Positions 51,190-61,571 of a stretch of DNA of 64,000 nucleotides are shown in pieces. The DNA is from an uncultured Chlorobiota bacterium. Its GTDB lineage: Bacteria; Bacteroidota; Ignavibacteria; UBA10030; UBA6906. The stretch lies in assembly GCA_900696645.1 (NCBI GenBank), contig CAADGV010000033.1:186001-250000 (forward strand). The letters run 5' to 3'. Within the stretch, counting starts at the first letter, position 1; each line of letters starts with the position of its first letter. The notes under the pieces are model-generated. The model was not told the origin of the DNA. It saw nothing but the letters and a program-made list of their open reading frames with translations, and ran no database searches. The position numbers were made by a program, and so were the translations under genes.

Positions 51190-54100
51190 ATGAGCAAACG
51201 GTTTCCCATAATTCCGGTGGCAATCTTCCTCGCTGCAGCATCGTTTGCTCAAGAAGCTTCCGCACCGGCTCTTCCCACTGCTGTACACTCGTTTAGTCTC
51301 ACGCCATCCAACAGGGATTCCGTCTTTCAACTTCCGCATCAGTTCATTACAACATTCGGCGACAGCGTTGTGCTGGATTCAACCCGGACGCTTGTCAGAG
51401 ATGTTGAGTATAGAATTGATAATCGATACGGACGAATCGCGTTCGATTCGACATTTGTCAGCTCCCTTGAACCGGATGCTTCCTACACGATCACGGTGTA
51501 TTACGGCTATTTGCCATTCCGATTTCAGGATTCGTACTACCGGCGTAAGTTGGTTGTTTTGAAGGATTCGGTTGGAAGGGACACGTTGCGGATTTCCCGA
51601 CCGCGTTCGTCGTTCGGACTTGACGACATTTTCGGGCAGAATCTGCAAAAAAGCGGGAGCATCGTGCGTGGATTTACAGTCGGCTCGAATCGTGATTTCT
51701 CGCTAAATAGCGGGCTCCGCCTACAACTTGCCGGCAAACTCACCGACGATATCGAAGTCGTTGCGGCCCTGACCGACGAGAACACGCCAATCCAGCCCGA
51801 AGGAACAACGCAGACACTGCAGGAATTTGATAAAGTGTTTGTTGAACTACGCAGCAACGACGCGTCTGCAACACTCGGTGATTTCAACCTCGAACTTGCC
51901 GGAACGGAATTTGCGCGCCTGAGTCGCAAGTTGCAGGGTGCCAAGGTGGATGCAAACTATCGTCTCGGATTTGCTGGTGGGTCGTCACTTCTCTCCGCCG
52001 CAACAACACGCGGCAAATTCAATACAAATCAATTTCAGGGACTTGAAGCGGTTCAAGGTCCGTACCGGTTGGTGGGAAAGAACAACGAACGGCAAATCAT
52101 CATAATAGCCGGAACCGAGCGTGTGTACATCAACGGCGAGTTGCAAACCCGCGGGGAAACCAATGATTACACAATCGATTATTCCAACGGAGAAGTCACA
52201 TTCACACCGCGCCGGCTCATCACTTCTGCCTCACGCATAACAATTGACTTTGAGTATTCTGACAGGCAATACTCCCGATCGCTTCTTGCCGGACAAAATT
52301 CATCACGATTCTTCAACGATAAGGCAACATTCACGTTTTCGTATCTCCGTGAAGCAGATGATCCCGACTCTCCGATTGACTTCTCGCTGACAGACAGTTC
52401 ACGGGCCATTCTTCAAGCTGCCGGTGATGATCAGTCGAAAGCAGTTCTCAGCGGTGTTACACAGGTGGATTCCAACGGATATTATGTGCCTGACAGTACC
52501 CTCATCGGTGGTACGTTGTATCACCATTTCAGATATGCGCCCGGACGGGATGCGCAGTATGTAATCACCTTCTCTCGTGTCGGAGCAGGGCAGGGAGAAT
52601 ACGTCAGACAGTCAGTCGGTGTGTTTGAATGGCGGGGACCGGGACTTGGCGATTATCTTCCGGTCAGGTTTCTTGCGTTGCCGACTTCCTCGCAGGTAAT
52701 CGACTTTCAGCTTGAGGTTGCTCCAACATCGGATTTCCGGATTACTGGAGAATACGGCGCAAGCAGCTACGATGCGAACCGGCTTTCGACGCTCGGTGAC
52801 GGAGACAATGCAGGCCACGCACTGAAGTTCGAAGCGGCCTATGCTCCGAAAGATGTGACTATCGGAGGATCGAACATCGGCTCGTTTGACATGCGTGTTC
52901 GGGAACGGTATGTGAACAGAAGATTCGTTCCGGTTGACAGGGCAAACGACATCGAATTCAACAGAAAATGGGGTATCGAATCTCTCACCCAATCAAATGA
53001 GGAGATTCAGGAAGGATTTCTTCGCTATTCTCCAACAAACGCAGTTTCGGTCGGGACAGGATACGGGAAGATCGTGCGAGGCGAAGCATTACGAACAATT
53101 CGGAATGATGCGACTTTTTCGATGCGGGGAGATTCGCTGCCGACGGTTCAGTATTTCCTCGAAAGTGTGCGGACAAGGGAAGCACCTACAGACAACTACA
53201 GTTCCTGGCTGAGACAAAACGGAAGTTTCGAATACAAGTGGAACGGCATCATTCCCACATTCAGATATGAAAATGAGAACAGGAAAATCAAGTACTTGTC
53301 AAGAGACTCGCTCAAAGCGGGAAGCTTTGCATTTAATGTTTTCGCTCCCGGCTTTCGGATTCCGGATTTGTGGAAGATGTCTTTGTCGACTCAGTTTGAG
53401 TGGCGGAATGAGGATGCGTTCAGTGCAGGCAGTCTGATTCGGGAATCGAGGTCATTTACACACTCATATGCGTGGAAGCTTTCGGAATGGAACTCGCTTT
53501 CTTCTTCGCTTGATGTAACTTTCAGAAACAAGAAATACACTCCGACCTTTAAGTCATTGGGAAACAACGACATAAGCACAGTTCTCGTCCGCAATCAAAG
53601 CCGTTTCACGCCATTCAACAGAGGAATCGAAACCGACCTCTTTTATGAAGTGGCAACCCAGCGGTCATCACGTCTTGAGCGCGTGTTCGTCAGGGTAGCG
53701 GTCGGAACAGGAAACTATAAGTATCTCGGCGATCTGAACAACAATGGCGTTGCAGATGAAAGCGAGTTTGTGCTGACACGATTCGACGGCGACTACATAG
53801 CCATTACAGTCCCATCCGACCAACTCTATCCTGTCATTGATCTGAAGACAAGCGTCAGGCTTCGCATCACGCCCGCCCGATTCATCTCTTCTTCAGGAAC
53901 GGTTTGGGGTGATCTGTTGAATGCCGTTACAAGCGAGACTTACGTGCGTGTTGAAGAAAAAAGCAGTGAACCTGACCTGAAGAAAATCTATCTTCTCCAT
54001 TTCAGCCGATTTCAATCCGATTCCACGATTGCGGGATCGACATATTTTACTGAAGATGTAAACTTCTTCGAAGGACGCCCCGAGTTCAATGCGCGTCTCC

Positions 54101-54693
54101 GATTCTCGCAACGCAAAGGTTTGGCGAAGTTTGCTTCAAGCAGTTCAAGCGGAATACAAGAGCGTAATTTTACACGAGAGCGTTCACTGCGTCTGCGATG
54201 GCAACTTGTTGCGGAAATCGCCAATCAAATTGACCTTGTAAACCGCAATGACCGTGTGAGCAGCACGGAAGGCAGCAGCAGGTTGAGAGATATCGAGTCG
54301 AACACAATGGCATTCGATCTGTCGTACCGGCCGTACCAGCATGTCGAGACAGGCATGAAGTTCGAGGTTGGAAAATCCACTGATAAGCATCTTTCACCGG
54401 CGGTGAATGCGAACCTGAATACCCAGTCAATGCGTCTTGTGTATGCGTTTCAAGGAGCAGGACAGGCTCGCGTTGAAGCGTCGCGTGAAGAAATTCTGTT
54501 AAGCAGAACAACCGACATACTCCCGTTTGAACTGACGGGCGGACGTGTTCCCGGAAAAACATATCTGTGGCGGGCAGCGTTCGATTATCGTGTGACACAT
54601 TTCATTCAAGCGACGTTGAACTATGATGGTCGGACGGGAGGAGGGAGACCTCCCGTTCACACGGCGCGTGCCGAAGTACGCGCATTCTTCTGA
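51190..54693 (+). CDS. Large outer-membrane beta-barrel protein of unknown family
   Basis: About 1167 residues from the ATG at 51190, where a signal peptide (RFPIIPVAIFLAAASFAQ) begins. The N-terminal region has strand-rich sandwich domains; around residues 240-370 the pattern GPYRLVGKNNERQIIIIAGT, VYINGELQTRGETNDYTIDY and FTPRRLITSASRITIDFEY resembles domains in large surface proteins of this phylum and of Gemmatimonadota. The C-terminal ~600 residues are alternating strands, consistent with a big barrel, ending RAEVRAFF. No TonB box was identified. It is divergent from tRNA-Leu. Confidence 0.7.
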   Translation: MSKRFPIIPVAIFLAAASFAQEASAPALPTAVHSFSLTPSNRDSVFQLPHQFITTFGDSVVLDSTRTLVRDVEYRIDNRYGRIAFDSTFVSSLEPDASYTITVYYGYLPFRFQDSYYRRKLVVLKDSVGRDTLRISRPRSSFGLDDIFGQNLQKSGSIVRGFTVGSNRDFSLNSGLRLQLAGKLTDDIEVVAALTDENTPIQPEGTTQTLQEFDKVFVELRSNDASATLGDFNLELAGTEFARLSRKLQGAKVDANYRLGFAGGSSLLSAATTRGKFNTNQFQGLEAVQGPYRLVGKNNERQIIIIAGTERVYINGELQTRGETNDYTIDYSNGEVTFTPRRLITSASRITIDFEYSDRQYSRSLLAGQNSSRFFNDKATFTFSYLREADDPDSPIDFSLTDSSRAILQAAGDDQSKAVLSGVTQVDSNGYYVPDSTLIGGTLYHHFRYAPGRDAQYVITFSRVGAGQGEYVRQSVGVFEWRGPGLGDYLPVRFLALPTSSQVIDFQLEVAPTSDFRITGEYGASSYDANRLSTLGDGDNAGHALKFEAAYAPKDVTIGGSNIGSFDMRVRERYVNRRFVPVDRANDIEFNRKWGIESLTQSNEEIQEGFLRYSPTNAVSVGTGYGKIVRGEALRTIRNDATFSMRGDSLPTVQYFLESVRTREAPTDNYSSWLRQNGSFEYKWNGIIPTFRYENENRKIKYLSRDSLKAGSFAFNVFAPGFRIPDLWKMSLSTQFEWRNEDAFSAGSLIRESRSFTHSYAWKLSEWNSLSSSLDVTFRNKKYTPTFKSLGNNDISTVLVRNQSRFTPFNRGIETDLFYEVATQRSSRLERVFVRVAVGTGNYKYLGDLNNNGVADESEFVLTRFDGDYIAITVPSDQLYPVIDLKTSVRLRITPARFISSSGTVWGDLLNAVTSETYVRVEEKSSEPDLKKIYLLHFSRFQSDSTIAGSTYFTEDVNFFEGRPEFNARLRFSQRKGLAKFASSSSSGIQERNFTRERSLRLRWQLVAEIANQIDLVNRNDRVSSTEGSSRLRDIESNTMAFDLSYRPYQHVETGMKFEVGKSTDKHLSPAVNANLNTQSMRLVYAFQGAGQARVEASREEILLSRTTDILPFELTGGRVPGKTYLWRAAFDYRVTHFIQATLNYDGRTGGGRPPVHTARAEVRAFF

Positions 54694-54830
54694 TTCAAAA
54701 TGTTTTTTGAGTGAACACGAAAGAATCAGAATTTCTTCTTGCATTTTTTGAAAGCCTTCGTTATACTCAATTCGCATCTTCTGAACCCGGTGCCCTCACG
54801 TTCCCCAACAATTCAACGCTACTGCTCCTC

Positions 54831-55334
54831 ATGGTATATTGCACATCCTTTGAATCCAAAATTGGACTCATTTACGTCGCTTCGACGGAAAAGGGGACGT
54901 GCAAGATCAGTGTGCCGCGGCAAAACAGGAAAGATTTCTTCGGCTGGTTGCACGAGAATTTCGACAACAATGAAGTGCTCGATAACAAGTCACGCAACAA
55001 AGAAGCCATCGACCAACTGAACCGGTACTTCAATGGCAAGCTCGCAAAGTTCACGCTCCCCATCGACCTGCTCGGCTCGCCGTTCCAGCTTCGTGTGTGG
55101 AAAGAACTCAACAAGATACCCTATGGCACGACAATAACATACAAGCAGCTTGCGAAACGGATCGGCACAAGCCGCGGCTTTCAGGCCGTGGGTCGCGCAA
55201 ACGCAGCGAACCCGCTTCCCATAGTGATCCCGTGTCATCGCGTTGTCGGAGCAGACGGTTCGCTCGTTGGTTACTCTGCGGGAGTCAAGACGAAAGAATT
55301 TCTCCTCAAGCTTGAAGGGGCATTGATGATCTGA
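54831..55334 (+). CDS. ogt: Methylated-DNA--protein-cysteine methyltransferase
   Basis: Removes methyl groups from O6-methylguanine by irreversible transfer to its own cysteine. I place the start at 54831 (VYCTSFESKIGLIYVAS), giving about 167 residues, a normal length; a GTG at 54711 would add a non-conserved lead. The DNA-binding helix is IPYGTTITYKQLAKRIG followed by FQAVGRANAANP. The active-site motif is IPCHRVVG, followed by GYSAGVKTKEFLLKLEG. A perfect terminator follows. Confidence 0.93.
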   Translation: MVYCTSFESKIGLIYVASTEKGTCKISVPRQNRKDFFGWLHENFDNNEVLDNKSRNKEAIDQLNRYFNGKLAKFTLPIDLLGSPFQLRVWKELNKIPYGTTITYKQLAKRIGTSRGFQAVGRANAANPLPIVIPCHRVVGADGSLVGYSAGVKTKEFLLKLEGALMI

Positions 55335-55358
55335 CGAATGCGTTGATCAACGACAGGC

Positions 55359-55385
55359 AAAGGGAACTGCAACAGAGTTCCCTTT
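55359..55385 (+). terminator. Intrinsic terminator after ogt
   Basis: A perfect 10-bp stem AAAGGGAACT/AGTTCCCTTT with loop GCAACAG, followed by TTCTTTTT. It separates ogt from the helicase gene. Confidence 0.92.
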
Positions 55386-55524
55386 TTCTTTTTCTGCTAC
55401 CCATGACTCTGATTGATTACAGCGTTGAATTTCGTTATCATCTCTAAGAAAGTTCAGCCACGGAGTCACAGAGACATCTCTGCAACGAGTCTCGTTACAG
55501 TACGTATCTATTGATTGTTGTCGG

Positions 55525-57756
55525 ATGCAAGCATTTCTCGAAGCACTTAATCCCGTTCAACGCGAGGCGGCTACCACCATTGACGGCCCGGTGATGATTG
55601 TTGCCGGCGCCGGCAGCGGAAAGACACGTGTCTTGACATATCGTACCGCATACATCCTTTCGCAAGGCAAACGTGCCGAGTCTATTCTCGCCCTCACGTT
55701 CACCAACAAAGCTGCGAACGAAATGAAGGAGCGAATCATTTCGTTGGTGGGTCCCGAAAGCCGCGGCATCTGGATGGGAACGTTCCATTCGATTTTTGCG
55801 CGCATTCTTCGCTTCGAGGCCGAGCATCTCGGCTACGAGCGCAACTTCTCCATCTATGACACGGACGATTCGCAGCAGATGGTGAAGAGTATCATGAATT
55901 CGCTCAACATCTCCCAACAGCAATATCCCCCGAACGGCATCCGGTCGCGCATCAGCAATGCAAAAAATCAAATGATGACGGCGAAGCAATTCAAAGCGGC
56001 TGCCGCTGATCCGCTGCTGGAGAAAACTGCTTTTGTGTATGAAGAGTATGAAAAGCGCTTGCGGCAAAACAATGCAATGGACTTCGACGATTTGTTGCTG
56101 AAGCCGTTGGAGCTGTTTCAGAGACACAAGGAAATTCTTCAACGCTATCAGTGGAGATTCCGTTATTTGATGGTTGACGAGTACCAGGATACGAACCGTG
56201 TGCAGTACATGCTCATCAACGAGCTGGCGAGTCTCGGGAGAAACGTCTGCGTTGTCGGGGATGATGCGCAAAGCATCTATGCATTCCGCGGCGCCGATAT
56301 CAGGAACATTCTCGATTTCGAAAAAGATTATCCCGAAGCAAAGGTGTTCCGGCTTGAGCAGAATTACCGCTCGACGAAAACGATTCTTGCCGCTGCGGAT
56401 TCGGTTATCAAAAGAAACGTTGACCAGATCGAGAAAACTCTTTGGACTGATAACGATGAGGGAGAGCCTGTCACACTCATTATTGCCGACGACGACAGGG
56501 AAGAGGGCTTCAAGGTTGTTCAAAAGATAGAGGAAGAAAGCCATAAACGTAAGCTTGATTTGAAGGATTTTGCCGTTTTGTACCGCACGAATGCGCAATC
56601 CCGCTCTATCGAAGATGCCCTGCGACGCAACGGAATTCCCTACATAATAGTAGGAGGTGTCGCCTTCTATAAACGCAAGGAAATCAAGGACGTCCTTGCG
56701 TATCTGAGGGTTGTTGCCAACCCGAAGGATTCGGAGAGCATCCTACGTATCATCAATTATCCGGGCCGCGGTATTGGCGAGACGACAGTCGAAAAGATCC
56801 AGGCGTTTTGCCGGGAACATTCACTTTCGCTGTTTGACGCATTGGCTTCAGAGAGTCTTGGCGATGCAGTTCCCGAGCGAACCCTGAAGTCCGTGCGCAA
56901 GTTTTCCGAGATGCTGAGAAAGTATATTGCACTGAAAGACGAGCTTAGCGTAAGCGAGTTGGCTCGCATGCTTGTCGATGAGATAGGCATTCTTCAAGAC
57001 TTCAAAGATGAGAATACGGTGGAATCCCTTGCACGGCGCGAGAACGTGCTGGAACTCCTATCGGCGCTGACCGAGTTCAACGACCTGCGACCTGATGCGG
57101 GACTTGATGGATTTTTAGAGGAGGTGTCACTCGTGTCCGATGTCGATCAGGCTGAGTTCGGGCGAAATGCCGTGACGATCATGACGCTGCACGCGGCAAA
57201 GGGATTGGAGTTTCCCGTTGTGTTCATTACAGGATTGGAAGAAGGATTGTTCCCGTTGTCCAACTCGATGCTCGATAAAAAGGAATTGGAAGAAGAACGC
57301 AGATTGTTCTATGTCGGCATTACCCGCTCGATGAAGAAACTGTCTCTTCTGTATGCGCTGACCCGGTACCGGTTCGGCGAGTTCAGCTATTCGGTCAGGT
57401 CGAGGTTCCTGGATGAGATTGATGAGGCGCTTGTCGTGACGGAAGGGAATTCACGCCTTGCATCCTTGTCGCCTTCCGCACCTCGTGAAGTACGCAAGCC
57501 GTTTACGCAATTCAAGAAGAAGAACGACGACGTGAACAAATACTTTACCGACACGATGCCGGATTATGAAAACGAGTCCCAGATAGGCCCGGCAGCAAGG
57601 CATAAGGTTGGTTCCCGCGTAATTCATGAAGCATTCGGGAAGGGCCGCATTCTTGCTATCGACGGACGCGGCGACAATGCACGGGCCGTTGTTGATTTCG
57701 AGTCAGTCGGCAAAAAGAACCTGATGCTGAAGTTCGCGAACCTGCGGTCTGCGTGA
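55525..57756 (+). CDS. pcrA: UvrD/PcrA-type DNA helicase
   Basis: A 743-residue superfamily 1A 3'-5' helicase of DNA repair and replication. Motifs in order are VAGAGSGKTRVLT (Walker A), LALTFTNKAANEM, VDEYQDTNRVQY (motif II), VGDDAQSIYAFRGA (motif III), RLEQNYRST (motif IV), TLHAAKGLEFPVVF (motif V) and LFYVGITR (motif VI). The C-terminus has the Tudor-like segment HEAFGKGRIL typical of PcrA. Length is normal. I cannot distinguish UvrD from PcrA with certainty. Confidence 0.95.
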   Translation: MQAFLEALNPVQREAATTIDGPVMIVAGAGSGKTRVLTYRTAYILSQGKRAESILALTFTNKAANEMKERIISLVGPESRGIWMGTFHSIFARILRFEAEHLGYERNFSIYDTDDSQQMVKSIMNSLNISQQQYPPNGIRSRISNAKNQMMTAKQFKAAAADPLLEKTAFVYEEYEKRLRQNNAMDFDDLLLKPLELFQRHKEILQRYQWRFRYLMVDEYQDTNRVQYMLINELASLGRNVCVVGDDAQSIYAFRGADIRNILDFEKDYPEAKVFRLEQNYRSTKTILAAADSVIKRNVDQIEKTLWTDNDEGEPVTLIIADDDREEGFKVVQKIEEESHKRKLDLKDFAVLYRTNAQSRSIEDALRRNGIPYIIVGGVAFYKRKEIKDVLAYLRVVANPKDSESILRIINYPGRGIGETTVEKIQAFCREHSLSLFDALASESLGDAVPERTLKSVRKFSEMLRKYIALKDELSVSELARMLVDEIGILQDFKDENTVESLARRENVLELLSALTEFNDLRPDAGLDGFLEEVSLVSDVDQAEFGRNAVTIMTLHAAKGLEFPVVFITGLEEGLFPLSNSMLDKKELEEERRLFYVGITRSMKKLSLLYALTRYRFGEFSYSVRSRFLDEIDEALVVTEGNSRLASLSPSAPREVRKPFTQFKKKNDDVNKYFTDTMPDYENESQIGPAARHKVGSRVIHEAFGKGRILAIDGRGDNARAVVDFESVGKKNLMLKFANLRSA

Positions 57757-57787
57757 GATCGGCTCCTCTCACGATGAGGACAACACA

Positions 57788-58720
57788 ATGGTAGAATCCG
57801 TCATCAAGGTTGTCAAATTCTTCCTGCGCTATCTTGAAACCGCCTGGTTTTACACGCGGCGCATCGGCAAGAAATTGTTCGGCGAAGACATTCTGTTTCT
57901 TGCTTCCGGTCTGGCGTTCAACGGCATACTTACCATGATTCCGCTGATGCTGCTGACCGCTTCTGCTCTCGGTGTTTTCCTGAGTTCCTCTCAAGTGGCA
58001 ATAGGACAACTCAACGATATTCTCGATGCCATATTCCCGCCCCAGCCGTTTGCAATCAGCATCAAGCAATCCATTCTTGCTGTTATCGAAGACATTGTTG
58101 CATACCGGCGTTCGATTGGAATTTTCGGAGCGATCGTATTGCTGTGGACAGCCACGTCGCTGTTTGATGCGTTGCGAAGCGTCCTCCATCGCATATTTCA
58201 CCTGAAGCGAACGAGGGGACTCCTTGTCAGTCTTCTGCACGATGTCGTGTTTGTATTTCTGGTGTTTCTCCTTTTCGTAACGTCGAACGTTTTCATCTGG
58301 ATGCTCTCGTTTATCAAAACAATCGGAGAAACGGTGCCTGCCCTTCATGCGCTTGCCCGGATTGATCTTGGCACAACGCTTCCGACTATTGTTGTTGTGT
58401 TACTCACGGCGGTGATGTTCTACATTATCTATCGCTACATACCTGACACGAAGCCTCCCCGGCTTGCGGGCATCATCGCAACAATCACCACAACGTTACT
58501 GTGGGTTGTGTCGGGGAAACTGTTTGCCCTCTACCTCTCCCAATTCTCGGCAATCGGTACAATCTACGGTCCGTATGCGTTCATTCTCGTGCTGCTCATC
58601 TGGATTTACTATTCAAGCATCATTTTCGTTATTGGGGCTATTGTGGGGCAGGCGTATTGGGAGAGGGCAAAGCTGAAAGAAGCCGGAAAACTTCGCCGCT
58701 GGGTGGACATCGAGGAATAG
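57788..58720 (+). CDS. YihY/BrkB-family inner-membrane protein
   Basis: A 310-residue protein of the YihY/virulence factor BrkB family with about six membrane helices. Characteristic are FLASGLAFNGILTMIPLMLL, FGAIVLLWTATSLFDALRSV, and the late GTIYGPYAFILVLLIWIYYS. The transported substrate or precise role is not established for the family. It follows the helicase by 31 bases and is probably in the same transcript. A weak hairpin (AATAGG/CCTATT, 58716-58733, then TTTG) overlaps its stop. Confidence 0.9.
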   Translation: MVESVIKVVKFFLRYLETAWFYTRRIGKKLFGEDILFLASGLAFNGILTMIPLMLLTASALGVFLSSSQVAIGQLNDILDAIFPPQPFAISIKQSILAVIEDIVAYRRSIGIFGAIVLLWTATSLFDALRSVLHRIFHLKRTRGLLVSLLHDVVFVFLVFLLFVTSNVFIWMLSFIKTIGETVPALHALARIDLGTTLPTIVVVLLTAVMFYIIYRYIPDTKPPRLAGIIATITTTLLWVVSGKLFALYLSQFSAIGTIYGPYAFILVLLIWIYYSSIIFVIGAIVGQAYWERAKLKEAGKLRRWVDIEE

Positions 58721-58845
58721 GTGCCGGCCTATTTTTGTTGACATTCTACGCAGTCTTCTTTATATTCGTCACAGGTTCCTGCGCTGGTTAAGCATGGAAC
58801 TTCCAGTTCTCAGATTCCCACTCCCAAACATAGAACGCATCTGCA

Positions 58846-59358
58846 ATGAAGACCATGAGTCGTTGTCAGATAGTTTGTCTGTTGCTTGTTGTACTTCTGT
58901 TCACGCCAAAGGCTTACACGCAATCGAGCGCCATTACTCAACTCAAGCTTGACGGGTTGGATGGCTCGCGCTCGGTTCTTTCGGAATATCTGAAGAAGGG
59001 GCCCATTTACATGAACTTCTGGGCTCTATGGTGTGAACCCTGCAAACTCGAACTCCGCGCCTTGAAGAACTTCGCGAAGGAGCACGAAGGCGCACCGTTT
59101 ACCATTCTTGCCGTAAACCTCGACAGCCCGAAGAGTCTTGCAAAAGTGAAATCGTACGTTCGATCGCAGAGTTATCCTTTTCCGGTAATGGTCGATCCGA
59201 ACTCACAGGTGTTTCAGGCGCTGAACGGCCAGAATCTTCCGTTCGCGGTCTTGATCGACAAGTCGGGGAAGGTTGTTTCAACACGCACCGGTTTTCTGCC
59301 CGGTGATGAAAAGGAAATTGCAGACGAGATTCTCAAACTCAGTATGATGAAAGAATAA
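58846..59358 (+). CDS. TlpA/ResA-like thioredoxin-fold protein
   Basis: A 170-residue exported thioredoxin-like protein. After a signal peptide (QIVCLLLVVLLFTPKAYTQ) comes the active site NFWALWCEPCKLELRAL (WCxxC near residue 67), then FTILAVNLDSPKS and the cis-proline region QNLPFAVLIDKSGKV. Such proteins reduce disulfides in the periplasm, often for cytochrome c maturation or redox defence. The DUF6029-like gene follows at 13 bases, so the two are probably co-transcribed. Confidence 0.9.
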   Translation: MKTMSRCQIVCLLLVVLLFTPKAYTQSSAITQLKLDGLDGSRSVLSEYLKKGPIYMNFWALWCEPCKLELRALKNFAKEHEGAPFTILAVNLDSPKSLAKVKSYVRSQSYPFPVMVDPNSQVFQALNGQNLPFAVLIDKSGKVVSTRTGFLPGDEKEIADEILKLSMMKE

Positions 59359-59370
59359 TGGAGCCATTTA

Positions 59371-61011
59371 TTGCGTAAACTGTTACTACTGCTATTTCTT
59401 CCGGCTTCACTGACAGCACAATCAAATCTCGACTATTCGGTAAGTAACTATCTCCGCTACGGAAGCGGCGATGAACGTGTAGGCACTGTTTCCCAGCGGC
59501 GTGACTATTTCGAGAACCTGACCGAGGCGAAGATTTCGATGTCCGATTTCCTTATCGGTTTCCGGCTGTTGCACGATGCGCCGCCTGAGTTCGGTTCCGA
59601 ATTCTCGGGAATCAAGAAGCGCTACCTCGAATTCAGGAAGGATGATTTCTACATCCGAGCCGGTGATTCCTATACGCTGTACGGGCGGGGACTCGCGTTG
59701 AACTTGTTCGAAAGCAGGCCGCTTGCCTATGATACGGGACTTGATGGTGTGAAGATGGAATATTCCAACGACAAGATAAAAGCCGGTATCACTGCGGGCG
59801 ATGTCCGCTATCTCGACATTCTGGATCTGAGTCGCGTTGAAGAGTATCGTTTGCGAGCGGGGACGGTTGAGGTGAATCCGTTCCCGTATCTTGGATTCGG
59901 GTTTACTGTTGCATCAGGAAAATCGAGATTTCCGCCGCCGGCGTTTCCCGATATGTATGCGCAGTTTGACATACCTGAATACTCGGTCAAAGGCTCGTAT
60001 GCCGGCTTCGATTTCTATGCCTCGTATGCTGAGAAGCGAACCACCGTGTACGGCGACACAAACGGCACGCATCGGGGGACAGGATTCTACGGATCGCTTT
60101 CCTATTCGGAAGAATCCTTCGGTGTGACGGTAGAGTACAAAGACTACAGGTTCGGCATTACCGACCCGATCAACCGCGACAACCGCAACCGGGCACATAA
60201 AGCCTTTGCCTTCCAGAATGCGCCGATTGTGCACAAGGAGCATACATTCACACTTCTCTCCCGCTATCCTCATGTTATTGATTTCAACGACGAAGTCGGA
60301 TTTCAAGTGGATGTGTTCTACACGCCACTTGAGCGGTTGACTGGCTCATTGAATTTCTCCGCTTCCAGCCGGCATTACAGTTTTGATTCGGTTGGCGTAC
60401 GAAGTATCTTCGGCGTTCCGTTTCCCTTGTACGGGTCGATGCCGAGAAACACCTCATTCCTGCCGAGCTTCGACAGGCAATACTCTCCGTTCTGGGAAGT
60501 GTACACGGACGTTCAGTACTATCTTGATGAAGGAGGAACAGACTACGTGCTGGTCGGTTTGAACCGGAGGTCGGAAGATTTGGCCGAACTGTATCCACTA
60601 CCCGGAAACCGGAAAGGCGTTATCGAGTCCCGGCGGCTGACGGCAATTCCTGTTTCGGTACAGTACACTGTAGCGGATGAATGGGTGTTGAAGTTTGTTT
60701 CCGAGCGGCAATGGGTGTATGACGATGCAAACCCGTCGAAGCGGAGATTCTACAACCATTTGCTTTCGCTCGGCGTTGCCCGGTCTCCGGATTTCGCCGT
60801 AACGGTTCGCTACGAATTCACAACAGACGAAAAGACCAACGACGGACGAAAGAACTGGACAGCTATTGACGCTTCGTACAGATACAGCAATAATCATACT
60901 CTAACACTTACAGTTGGGGGAGACCGGGGAGGGCAAATCTGTGCGAACGGAGTATGCCGCGTTGTGAACCCGTTTTATGGGGTTAGGGCAACGATACTAA
61001 GTTATATATAG
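59371..61011 (+). CDS. Outer-membrane barrel protein, DUF6029-like
   Basis: A 546-residue protein starting with TTG at 59371; GGAG lies about seven bases upstream and no ATG fits. The signal peptide is LLLLLFLPASLTAQ. The body is alternating beta-strands of a large barrel. The end GGDRGGQICANGVCRVVNPF is strikingly like the last segment of DUF6029 proteins (GGIxCxxGVCRxVP). The paired cysteines there and the thioredoxin-like gene just upstream fit a disulfide link. Function unknown; porin-like location is inferred. Confidence 0.75.
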   Translation: MRKLLLLLFLPASLTAQSNLDYSVSNYLRYGSGDERVGTVSQRRDYFENLTEAKISMSDFLIGFRLLHDAPPEFGSEFSGIKKRYLEFRKDDFYIRAGDSYTLYGRGLALNLFESRPLAYDTGLDGVKMEYSNDKIKAGITAGDVRYLDILDLSRVEEYRLRAGTVEVNPFPYLGFGFTVASGKSRFPPPAFPDMYAQFDIPEYSVKGSYAGFDFYASYAEKRTTVYGDTNGTHRGTGFYGSLSYSEESFGVTVEYKDYRFGITDPINRDNRNRAHKAFAFQNAPIVHKEHTFTLLSRYPHVIDFNDEVGFQVDVFYTPLERLTGSLNFSASSRHYSFDSVGVRSIFGVPFPLYGSMPRNTSFLPSFDRQYSPFWEVYTDVQYYLDEGGTDYVLVGLNRRSEDLAELYPLPGNRKGVIESRRLTAIPVSVQYTVADEWVLKFVSERQWVYDDANPSKRRFYNHLLSLGVARSPDFAVTVRYEFTTDEKTNDGRKNWTAIDASYRYSNNHTLTLTVGGDRGGQICANGVCRVVNPFYGVRATILSYI

Positions 61012-61056
61012 GGCGTGTGCTTTTCACTGCATTACTTACAAATCTATGGAGGCCTT

Positions 61057-61542
61057 ATGATAGTAAGGAAATCCATTGTCGCAATTTTTCTTTGTTTTTT
61101 TGTCTCGCTCAGTTGCAGTATCAATGAGAATGATGTGGTCGCGCCCGTGCCAGAACCCATCCAGGAAACCCTTGGGAAAGGTAACGACGATCCGGAATGT
61201 CACGGAGAAATTTGGGGATTCAACTTGACAGACGCGGCCCGCATCGAGGGGGGGTATCCAAATGTTCAGTTCAACATGTGGTGGGTAATTGGCTGCGACG
61301 TAGGGCTAATCTATGGATATACATTCGACATAGAGAGAATCAGTCCAGACCCTGCATCAATTCTGGTTGAAGAATTTGTAGTCCCCCATGGTCGTTGCGA
61401 TCCATGCCTCTATTTTCATTCTTTTGTTCTGCCAATTCAGGATCCCAACCCGAAGATGGTTGAGACTTATAGGATCAGACTTATTCAGACTTGGTTAAGC
61501 GGCCAACAAGATGTGACCGACTGGATTCAATTCACTCTTTAG
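61057..61542 (+). CDS. Lipoprotein of unknown function
   Basis: A 161-residue lipoprotein from the ATG at 61057, with TGGAGG upstream: signal MIVRKSIVAIFLCFFVSLSC, cysteine 20. The mature part has a CHGEIWGFNLTD start, a GCDVGLIYGYTFDIERIS segment, and GRCDPCLYFHSFVLPI with a CxxC pair near the middle. A small beta-domain is likely; no family was recognised. It precedes the Omp28-like gene by 29 bases and may be co-transcribed with it. Confidence 0.7.
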   Translation: MIVRKSIVAIFLCFFVSLSCSINENDVVAPVPEPIQETLGKGNDDPECHGEIWGFNLTDAARIEGGYPNVQFNMWWVIGCDVGLIYGYTFDIERISPDPASILVEEFVVPHGRCDPCLYFHSFVLPIQDPNPKMVETYRIRLIQTWLSGQQDVTDWIQFTL

Positions 61543-61571
61543 AAAAAGAATCAATAAAAAGGGAGGTAGCT

